From CAZTKP01 sp964614215 (GTDB lineage: Bacteria; UBP6; UBA1177): a stretch of DNA of 5,083 nt. Positions 1 to 5,083 of the stretch are shown one piece after another; position 1 is the first letter of the stretch, and each line of letters opens with the position of its first letter. The translations under genes and the position numbers were made by a program. Under the pieces are notes generated by a model. That model had not been told where the DNA came from. It ran no database searches and saw only the letters and a program-made list of their open reading frames with translations. The stretch covers positions 1 through 5,083 of the forward strand of contig CAZTKP010000181.1 of the NCBI GenBank assembly GCA_964614215.1. The letters run 5' to 3'.

Positions 1-1021
1 CTTTGTATTCATTGAACTTATAGACAAGGTTCATAGCATGCTTAAGTTCTCCGGCTTCCTGTTCACTAAGCACGTTACAGTCAGTTCTCGGATAACTTAT
101 AAGGTCATATTTTTCATAAAGACTCTGTGCGGCTTTGAGAGTATCTTCAGGTGGAATATTGTATCTGACTGCCGCATCTTTCTGAAGAGCTTTCAGGTCA
201 TAGAGCATCGGAGCATACTCTGTGAACTTTTTCTTTTTGACCTTGTCAATCCGGAGGTCTTTACCGGTCAGAGTTTTTAAAAGTCTGTCGGCTTCTTCAA
301 GATCCGTGAGCTTAAGGATTCTTTCATCCTCATCAATCATGTTGAATGAAACACCGTCTGATGTTAAAAATGAAAAAGTCCGGAAAGGTGCCGGAACGAA
401 GTCTCTGTTTTCAAGAAACCGTCTGATTATTTCAGCAAGAAGCCATGTCTGAACTCTACCTATGCTTACAGGCTTTCCGGGTTTTCCATATCTGACACTG
501 TAGAGAATGGTAAGCTGAATTCCAACAAGCCAGTCAACGATCTCTCTTGATCTTGCAGCGTTGTAGTAACCTTCGTATTCGTGGTAGTTTTTTCTTTCTT
601 TAAAGGCCTTTCTGATCTCAGGAGCTGTTTCGCTGTGAAGCCAGATCCTCGAAATATTGTCGGTTTTCACGGAACCTTTTGCTCTGGCAATTTCAAGAAT
701 ATTTCTGTGAATAAGTTCTCCTTCGCGGTCAGGGTCGGCTCCGAGAATGATCTCAGTGGCGTTTTTGAGAGCATTTTCTATCTCAGAAAAAACTTTTTTA
801 TTGGTAACAGAATGTTTGAAATCCTGCGGAATAAATGGTAGATGCCTGAGCACATCTTTCCAGTATATCTTTTCCTTTCCTTCAAAGTGCTGCTCAAGGT
901 AGCTTTCAAGATCGCTCAGACTTTCAATATGACCTACGCTTGAAACAACCTTAACCTCGTTCCCGAGAGCCTTTTCCATTTTCCTTTTCATGGAAGGCTT
1001 TTCAACGATCATGACCTTCAT
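1..1021 (-). CDS. Type IA DNA topoisomerase (TopB-like), N-terminal 340 residues, 3' end outside window
   Basis: This enzyme relaxes negatively supercoiled DNA or decatenates it by passing strands through a transient single-strand break, forming a 5'-phosphotyrosine link. The minus frame is open from ATG at 1021 to the window edge. The toprim fold begins with VEKPS (catalytic Glu7) and carries the metal-binding acidic motif ADPDREGE (Asp96, Asp98, Glu100). The family box SIGRVQT is at 186-192. ISYPRTD at 308-314 supplies the active-site Tyr310, close to its position in E. coli Topo I (319) and Topo III (328). EKPS, GELIHR and YPRTDC resemble topoisomerase III (TopB) more than TopA, but the C-terminal part that would separate them is missing, so I give no symbol. 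The residue after GRVQT is Trp193, where proline is usual. The start is supported by GAGGAA just upstream and by a strong promoter. It is transcribed divergently from the amylase gene. Confidence 0.95.
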   Translation of the reverse strand, partial: MKVMIVEKPSMKRKMEKALGNEVKVVSSVGHIESLSDLESYLEQHFEGKEKIYWKDVLRHLPFIPQDFKHSVTNKKVFSEIENALKNATEIILGADPDREGELIHRNILEIARAKGSVKTDNISRIWLHSETAPEIRKAFKERKNYHEYEGYYNAARSREIVDWLVGIQLTILYSVRYGKPGKPVSIGRVQTWLLAEIIRRFLENRDFVPAPFRTFSFLTSDGVSFNMIDEDERILKLTDLEEADRLLKTLTGKDLRIDKVKKKKFTEYAPMLYDLKALQKDAAVRYNIPPEDTLKAAQSLYEKYDLISYPRTDCNVLSEQEAGELKHAMNLVYKFNEYK

Positions 1022-1024
1022 GGC

Positions 1025-1030
1025 TTCCTC
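1025..1030 (-). promoter_or_regulatory. Ribosome binding site of the topoisomerase gene
   Basis: On the minus strand the sequence reads GAGGAA, then GCC, then the ATG at 1021. The GAGG core is five bases from the start codon. This fixes the topoisomerase start at 1021 and argues against the internal ATG three codons later. Confidence 0.75.
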
Positions 1031-1057
1031 TAATATAAATTAGAAAAACATTATCCG

Positions 1058-1085
1058 ATTCTATCAGAAAAATCAGACTTGTCAA
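1058..1085 (-). promoter_or_regulatory. Sigma70-type promoter for the topoisomerase gene
   Basis: On the minus strand there is a perfect -35 TTGACA (1085-1080), a 16-base spacer, and a -10 TAGAAT (1063-1058, 5 of 6 consensus). The -10 is preceded by TGA, which makes it an extended -10 element. Transcription would start near 1050, giving a leader of about 30 bases that contains the ribosome binding site. This is inferred from consensus matching and is not experimentally known. Confidence 0.75.
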
Positions 1086-1106
1086 ATATGTCGGAGCTTT
1101 CTACTC

Positions 1107-1135
1107 TTGACTAAAATTATGGAAAAAGAGATAAT
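1107..1135 (+). promoter_or_regulatory. Sigma70-type promoter for the amylase lipoprotein / transpeptidase pair
   Basis: The -35 TTGACT (1107-1112, 5 of 6) and -10 GATAAT (1130-1135, 5 of 6) are separated by the ideal 17 bases. Transcription would begin near 1142, about 28 bases before the ATG at 1170. The in-frame TTG at 1107 and ATG at 1119 lie inside or upstream of this promoter, so they should not be in the transcript. Because no gap separates the two downstream genes, this promoter probably serves both. Confidence 0.72.
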
Positions 1136-1159
1136 ACCAGTTGAAATTTTTGCCTGCGT

Positions 1160-1164
1160 GGGGG
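1160..1164 (+). promoter_or_regulatory. Ribosome binding site deciding the lipoprotein start
   Basis: A run of five G (in GGGGGATAGA) lies five bases before ATG at 1170. It is a purine-rich, moderately good Shine-Dalgarno match. It selects the ATG that places a lysine-rich n-region directly before the hydrophobic signal segment, rather than the upstream in-frame TTG (1107), ATG (1119) or GTG (1158). Confidence 0.6.
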
Positions 1165-1169
1165 ATAGA

Positions 1170-4100
1170 ATGAAAAAGATCTTATTTGTGATTTCAATTT
1201 TAGTTTTTATCGGTGTTTCCTGTGACAAGAACGACAAGTCGCCTTGTGACGGAGTCGACTGCAGCGGTCACGGAACATGTAACGATTCAAGCGGACGTGC
1301 GGTATGTGAATGTGACGAGGGTTTTGTACCGAGCGGACAGCTTGAATGTGTGGAAGCAACCGATCCCTGTGCAGGAGTTGAATGTGACGAATGGGAACAG
1401 TGTGTAAACGGTGACTGTACACCAAAAGACGGCAGATGTAACGAAGATTCAGACTGTGTAGGCAGTGAAACCTGTGACAAGACTACTCACAACTGTGTCG
1501 GTCCATGTACTGGTGTTGACTGCGGAGGTCACGGTGAATGTAAGGAAGGCGGTTATGGAAGCGGTTCAGGCAGCGGTGATTATGAAAGCGGAATTTATTG
1601 CGACTGTGACGAAGGATATGTTCAGGCTATGGATGGTGATGAACCGACATGTATCGATGAAAATGAAAAACCTGATGATGATACTGATGGCGTTGAAGGT
1701 CCGTGTGACGGAGTTGAGTGCAGTAACCATGGAGACTGTGTTGTAACTGACGGAAAAGCTGAGTGTGACTGTGATAAAGGTTACGAAGCTAAAGGACTTG
1801 AATGCGTTGAAGACCCCTGTGCAGGAGTTGCCTGTGAAGACTGGGAGCAGTGTAACGATAAAGGTGAATGTGAGCTGCAGGATGGAAAATGTGTAGAAAA
1901 CGATGACTGTACAAGTCCTGAAAAATGTGACATTGTCGCTCACGACTGTATTGAAGACAAATGCGCATCTGTAAACTGCGGAAACGGTGGAGTCTGTACA
2001 ATTGAAAGCGGCAGCGCGGTCTGTAACTGTGCTCATGGATATAAAGCTGACGGAACAAGCTGTGTGGCTGATACTGATGCTCCCGACTGGATAGGGGTTC
2101 AGTGGCCGTACACAATTGAAGGTGATGTCGGAACGGAAGGTCCTCTTGTTTACGGACAGATCTACATGTCCGATGGAACCACCGGTGGAGATGTTGCTGA
2201 ACATTTTGAATGGAAGGCTCAACTTGGAATTAAAAAGGGTGTTACCGTTGCGGAGTATCCGGTCATTGCTTCAACATGGAGATGGCTTGATGCTTCTTTC
2301 AATGATAAATATGAAGGCAACAACCACGAGTATATGGCGGGTTTTCCAATGGATGAGCCTGGAAGTTTCTCATATATTTACAGATTCTCTTTCAACAGTG
2401 GTGACAGTTGGTGGTACTGTGATAAAGGAGTTGACGGGGGCTCTGATGGTCCTGGCTTTATCACCTCGGCAACCAACTATCCGGGACAGGCTGAGATAAC
2501 AGGTGAGCTTTGCGGAGCTGAAGTATGCAAGGAATGGGAAGAATGTAACGTCGATGAATGTGAACTTAAGGAAGGTCGCTGTAACAAAAGTGGCGACTGT
2601 TCTGTCGGTTATGAGTGTGACGGAACCAATACCTGTGTTGCTTCTGAGATTGAACTGACTCTTGAGAATTTTACAAGAAACTACACTTCATACAGTTTTG
2701 ATGTGGTTTACAGCGGTGCTGATGATATTGATATCGCTGAAAGTGAGATAACTCTTAACGGTGTGGATGTGACTGATGATGTTTCTTATGATTCCGGGAC
2801 AAGAACTTTCACTGTTTCCGAGACTGGGCTTGATCCAAATAAGTACAGCTATCTTTTTAAGCTGAAAACTTCAGGCGGTGACAGCATCGAACCTTTGTTT
2901 GTTCCTATCTGGATCGGTGAAGGAGTCGATTTTGCAGATTTCGGCTGGAGAGACGCTTTTATCTATCAGCTGATGACAGATCGATTCAGCAACGGTGATG
3001 CGACAAACGATGTGGGAGATCTTGCAGGAATCACTGTCGAGCTTGAGCAGTGGCAGGGCGGTGATTTTAAGGGAATAATCAACAAGATCAAATCCGATTA
3101 CTTTTCAGATATGGGTGTAAATGCTATCTGGATCAGTTCTCCTGTTCTTAATCCTCATACTGCTAGTGAGGGTGGGGTTAACCCTGATGATAGAAGAAAA
3201 TTCACAAGTTACCATGCCTATCATCCGGTCGCTACAGGATATTCTTTTACAGCTGATTACGATTACACAAGTGCCAACGGTTTTGATCAGGGACCGATAG
3301 AAACTGCTTTCGGAACGATCGGCGAACTTCATGAACTTATTGCAGAGGCTCACAAAAAAGGTATCAGAGTAATTCCTGATTTTGTTGCCAACCACGTTCA
3401 TTCAGACAGTAACCTTTACAAAGATAACAATGACTGGTTCTTTGATTACGTCAAGTGTGACGGGAACTGGGACAGCCACAGAATTGACTGTTGGTTCACA
3501 GAGTACATGCCTGATTTTGATTATGCCGGAAATCCTGCTGCAAGAAAGGCTGTTATAGATCATGCGATCTGGCTTATTCAGGAGTTCAACTTTGACGGTT
3601 TCAGAGCTGACGCACTTAAACATATGGACGATGTTTTTGTGAAAGAACTTAAATCTGCGGTGATCTCAAAGATAGAGACAACGGTCACAGATCATGATCT
3701 TCCTGATGAACCTGAGATCTTTTACATGGTTGGTGAGTCTCTCGGTGGCTGGGCTAGATACCACACAAGAGTTGACATGGTTCAGGGACAGGTCAACGAG
3801 GATTTCTATTCAAACGCCAAGAACTATCTTCTCTGGGGTAACGGAAATATGTCAGATCTTGCGAGCTGGACTATTGGAAATGATACGACATTTCTTACTG
3901 AGCAGTCAACGATGGGCGGAGCAGGCGGATTCCCGGGTGCCGTTATGGGCAACTTTTTTGGAAACCACGATCAGGACAGAGCTCTGAGCGAATGCGGCGG
4001 GGATTACAACAAACTGAAACATGCACAGGTCTATCTGATGACAGCTCCGATAAATGTTCCCATGCTCTATCAGGGTGATGATATCGGAATGACAGGAAGA

Positions 4101-4457
4101 GCCAGTGACGGACTTGATTCGGGAAGACGTGCCGTGATGAAGTTTGACGGACTTACAACTGATGAGCAGAGCGCTCTGGATAATATCACAGACCTTGGAA
4201 ACTTTAGAAAAGAGTATGCGGCACTAAGATACGGAAAACGCGAAACATGCTCATCCAGCAACGATGCGTGGGTTTATAAACTGACTCATGACGGTGAGAC
4301 AGTGATCGTCGGAATCAATAGAAGCGGCTCAAGCTACAGCGGAACCTGCAGCGGTGTCAGCGGAACATTTACAAGCTACAAAGGTGGATCTGTCAGTGTA
4401 AGTAGCGGAAACGTTACAGTTCCAGCTCACGGAAGTATCGTTATCGGGAAAAAGTAG
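1170..4457 (+). CDS. GH13 alpha-amylase-family lipoprotein with EGF-like/cysteine-rich array
   Basis: This 1095-residue protein should hydrolyse or transglycosylate alpha-glucans at the cell surface or in the periplasm. Residues 1-18 (MKKILFVISILVFIGVSC) are a lipoprotein signal with Cys18 as the lipid anchor. Cysteine-rich modules follow: EGF-like A1 26-60, 8-Cys B1 67-109, A2 113-161, A3 179-212, B2 217-260, A4 265-298. Next come a beta-sandwich-like domain (about 305-447), a third B module (448-489), an Ig/early-set-like domain (about 493-586) and the GH13 barrel (about 590-1025). The GH13 conserved regions are complete: DFVANH at 737-742, MPDFD at 780-784, GFRADALKH with nucleophile Asp814, MVGES with acid/base Glu856, and GNHD with Asp934. 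NGDATND near 608 resembles a calcium loop. A Ser/Gly-rich C-terminal beta domain ends at 1095. The GH13 subfamily and exact substrate cannot be read from sequence alone. Asp19 follows the anchor Cys; in E. coli Asp there retains lipoproteins in the inner membrane, a rule that may not hold here. Confidence 0.93.
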   Translation: MKKILFVISILVFIGVSCDKNDKSPCDGVDCSGHGTCNDSSGRAVCECDEGFVPSGQLECVEATDPCAGVECDEWEQCVNGDCTPKDGRCNEDSDCVGSETCDKTTHNCVGPCTGVDCGGHGECKEGGYGSGSGSGDYESGIYCDCDEGYVQAMDGDEPTCIDENEKPDDDTDGVEGPCDGVECSNHGDCVVTDGKAECDCDKGYEAKGLECVEDPCAGVACEDWEQCNDKGECELQDGKCVENDDCTSPEKCDIVAHDCIEDKCASVNCGNGGVCTIESGSAVCNCAHGYKADGTSCVADTDAPDWIGVQWPYTIEGDVGTEGPLVYGQIYMSDGTTGGDVAEHFEWKAQLGIKKGVTVAEYPVIASTWRWLDASFNDKYEGNNHEYMAGFPMDEPGSFSYIYRFSFNSGDSWWYCDKGVDGGSDGPGFITSATNYPGQAEITGELCGAEVCKEWEECNVDECELKEGRCNKSGDCSVGYECDGTNTCVASEIELTLENFTRNYTSYSFDVVYSGADDIDIAESEITLNGVDVTDDVSYDSGTRTFTVSETGLDPNKYSYLFKLKTSGGDSIEPLFVPIWIGEGVDFADFGWRDAFIYQLMTDRFSNGDATNDVGDLAGITVELEQWQGGDFKGIINKIKSDYFSDMGVNAIWISSPVLNPHTASEGGVNPDDRRKFTSYHAYHPVATGYSFTADYDYTSANGFDQGPIETAFGTIGELHELIAEAHKKGIRVIPDFVANHVHSDSNLYKDNNDWFFDYVKCDGNWDSHRIDCWFTEYMPDFDYAGNPAARKAVIDHAIWLIQEFNFDGFRADALKHMDDVFVKELKSAVISKIETTVTDHDLPDEPEIFYMVGESLGGWARYHTRVDMVQGQVNEDFYSNAKNYLLWGNGNMSDLASWTIGNDTTFLTEQSTMGGAGGFPGAVMGNFFGNHDQDRALSECGGDYNKLKHAQVYLMTAPINVPMLYQGDDIGMTGRASDGLDSGRRAVMKFDGLTTDEQSALDNITDLGNFRKEYAALRYGKRETCSSSNDAWVYKLTHDGETVIVGINRSGSSYSGTCSGVSGTFTSYKGGSVSVSSGNVTVPAHGSIVIGKK
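1245..1652 (+). repeat. Cysteine-rich A-B-A block, copy 1 (coding repeat)
   Basis: This encodes residues 26-161: EGF-like module A1, 8-Cys module B1 and EGF-like module A2. A modules follow C-x4-C-x5-C...C-x-C...C and often contain G(V)xC..HG.C and C.C..GY. B modules contain a W-E-Q-C signature and eight cysteines. In A2 the loop between the third and fourth cysteines is enlarged by a GSGSGSG stretch (residues 130-136), absent from the other A modules. The modules are probably disulfide-bonded spacers or binding units outside the cytoplasm; their ligand is unknown. Confidence 0.85.
1365..1380 (+). repeat. 16-bp direct repeat, copy 1
   Basis: CCCTGTGCAGGAGTTG encodes the start of module B1 and recurs exactly 450 bp downstream in the same reading frame, at the start of module B2. 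It is the longest identical DNA tract I noticed between the two A-B-A blocks. Confidence 0.85.
1704..2063 (+). repeat. Cysteine-rich A-B-A block, copy 2 (coding repeat)
   Basis: This encodes residues 179-298: A3, B2 and A4 in the same order as copy 1. The first cysteines of matching modules are offset by 153, 150 and 152 residues (26/179, 67/217, 113/265), as expected from duplication of a three-module unit. An acidic linker (about residues 162-178, rich in Asp/Glu) joins the copies. Codons have diverged across most of the unit, so the duplication is not very recent, although short identical DNA tracts remain. Confidence 0.82.
1815..1830 (+). repeat. 16-bp direct repeat, copy 2
   Basis: This is the second copy of CCCTGTGCAGGAGTTG, at the start of module B2. 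The 450-bp spacing is exactly 150 codons, so recombination between the copies would delete one module set and keep the reading frame. Confidence 0.85.
2082..2510 (+). other. Domain of unknown family within the lipoprotein (residues about 305-447), beta-sandwich-like
   Basis: This stretch separates the second A-B-A block from the third 8-Cys module. It is nearly cysteine-free (only Cys417), rich in Trp, Tyr, Gly and Asp, and reads as alternating beta strands. It includes a YIYRFSFNSGDSWWYCD segment ending at Cys417. I have seen similar 'YRFS..G..W.YCD' domains in lipoproteins of former deltaproteobacteria, but cannot name a family. The exposed aromatics would suit carbohydrate binding next to an amylase; that role is inference. 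Confidence 0.5.
4446..4449 (+). promoter_or_regulatory. Ribosome binding site of the transpeptidase, inside the lipoprotein gene's end
   Basis: GGGA within the last codons of the lipoprotein gene lies eight bases before TTG at 4458. Together with the directly adjoining stop and start codons (TAG then TTG), it suggests that ribosomes finishing the lipoprotein reinitiate on the next gene. Confidence 0.5.
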
Positions 4458-5083
4458 TTGAAAAAACTCCTTCTGTTCATTCTTCTTTTCACATTTATCT
4501 TAAATTCGGATTCCTTTGATTTTGTTGATAAAAAGTATGCCGAATACATAAAGAACACTAAACAGATAGATCTTTCTGCTGCAAAAAAACGTCTGAGGAA
4601 GATACTCGGTGAAAAAGCTCCTATTCCATTTAAAAAACCGTCGATAAAGGTCTCGAAAAAGGATCTGACGCTCAAACTTTATGAAAAAGGAAAGCTCGTA
4701 AAGACCTATAAGATCGGGATCGGACAGGAACCAAAAGGTGATAAAAAACTTAGAGGAGATAATAAAACTCCAGTTGGAAAATATCATCTTGTCACAAAGA
4801 ATCCGCTTTCAGACTGGCATATGTTCATCGGTTTTAACTATCCTAATTCTGAAGATGCAAAACAAGCTTTGAAGGACGGAAGAATCACAGAAAAACAGTA
4901 CAAAAAGATCGTACACGCTGAAAAAAAGAAAGCTCCTCCGCCGTGGAACACCAAAATAGGCGGTGCAGTTGGAATCCATGGCCCTTACAACGACGATTAC
5001 TGGACCTGGGGATGCATCGGAATGCTCCCGAAAGATTTCAATGAGGTCTGGGTCGCAGTGAAGTACTGGACACCAATTGAGAT
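4458..5083 (+). CDS. Secreted L,D-transpeptidase (YkuD domain), 3' end outside window
   Basis: L,D-transpeptidases use a catalytic cysteine to form 3-3 peptidoglycan crosslinks, attach proteins to peptidoglycan or exchange its terminal residues. The 208 visible residues start with two lysines and a Leu/Phe/Ile core (residues 4-15), a signal peptide or membrane anchor. The YkuD domain runs from about residue 62. It shows NKTPVGKY (102-109), the GFNYPN segment, GIHG with catalytic-site His174, and WTWGCIGM with nucleophile Cys186. A lysine-rich insertion with PPPWN precedes the histidine, as in a common proteobacterial subgroup ending in WTWGCIAL. The usual Arg two residues after the catalytic Cys is Gly188. 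TTG at 4458 is chosen because it alone keeps the signal segment; the first in-frame ATG is over 100 codons downstream. Comparison with relatives suggests only a few C-terminal residues are missing. Confidence 0.92.
   Translation, partial: MKKLLLFILLFTFILNSDSFDFVDKKYAEYIKNTKQIDLSAAKKRLRKILGEKAPIPFKKPSIKVSKKDLTLKLYEKGKLVKTYKIGIGQEPKGDKKLRGDNKTPVGKYHLVTKNPLSDWHMFIGFNYPNSEDAKQALKDGRITEKQYKKIVHAEKKKAPPPWNTKIGGAVGIHGPYNDDYWTWGCIGMLPKDFNEVWVAVKYWTPIE

Noticed and set aside
38..841. Three plus-strand open frames of 76-86 codons opposite the topoisomerase
   Set aside because: They overlap a continuous minus-strand reading frame with catalytic motifs, and their translations resemble no protein family.
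1030..1043. CTAAT-ATAA-ATTAG inverted repeat between the topoisomerase start and its promoter
   Set aside because: Only a 5-bp AT-rich stem with no following T-run. It is too weak to call a terminator, and it lies in the topoisomerase leader where a terminator would be unlikely. An operator role is possible but unsupported.
1245..2063. Regularly spaced short repeats that might suggest a CRISPR-like or tandem-repeat array
   Set aside because: The repeats are degenerate, in frame, and explained by homologous protein modules. There are no uniform repeats or unique spacers.
1566..2222. A 218-codon open frame on the minus strand opposite the cysteine-rich region
   Set aside because: It mirrors the Cys/Asp/Glu-rich codons of the plus gene (frequent TGT gives ACA, GAA gives TTC), has no family motifs, and the plus-strand frame is clearly real. 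It is a compositional shadow.
4440..4470. A terminator between the lipoprotein and transpeptidase genes
   Set aside because: No intergenic space and no GC-rich stem followed by T residues. The genes adjoin directly.
4427..4787. Two minus-strand open frames of 82 and 95 codons over the operon junction and the transpeptidase
   Set aside because: They lie opposite lysine-rich codons (AAA gives TTT), which yields Phe-rich translations without recognisable features. The plus strand encodes a clear YkuD protein.

Overview
The window looks like chromosomal DNA from a Gram-negative (diderm) bacterium of moderate-to-low GC. Three things point that way: a lipoprotein carrying arrays of EGF-like and other cysteine-rich modules, a periplasmic-type L,D-transpeptidase, and consensus-like sigma70 promoters. 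Cysteine-rich arrays on lipobox proteins, and the beta-sandwich with a 'YRFS...W.YCD' pattern, are familiar to me from Myxococcota/Bradymonadota-type and other former deltaproteobacterial genomes. That placement is an impression from protein style and was not tested by a search.

Layout. Bases 1-1021 (minus strand) hold the first 340 codons of a type IA DNA topoisomerase, including the toprim acidic residues and the active-site tyrosine; the gene runs off the left edge. Bases 1022-1169 are a compact divergent intergenic region. It has one good promoter for each direction, with the two -35 boxes 21 bp apart. Bases 1170-4457 (plus) encode a 1095-residue secreted lipoprotein. Its order is: lipobox, two copies of a three-module cysteine-rich array, a beta-sandwich-like domain, a third 8-Cys module, a second beta-sandwich-like domain, a complete GH13 alpha-amylase-type catalytic domain, and a short C-terminal beta domain. 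Bases 4458-5083 (plus) encode a signal-peptide-bearing L,D-transpeptidase (YkuD domain) that starts on the base after the lipoprotein stop codon and runs off the right edge, probably only a few residues short of its end.

How they fit together. The amylase lipoprotein and the transpeptidase form an operon-like pair with no gap and probably coupled translation. Both products are exported, one to digest alpha-glucan at a membrane surface and the other to crosslink or decorate peptidoglycan. The topoisomerase is transcribed away from them and is probably functionally unrelated, sharing only the control region. There are no RNA genes, mobile elements, CRISPR arrays or convincing terminators. The most notable item is the architecture of the lipoprotein: a catalytically intact GH13 enzyme at the end of a long array in which an A-B-A block of modules has been duplicated.
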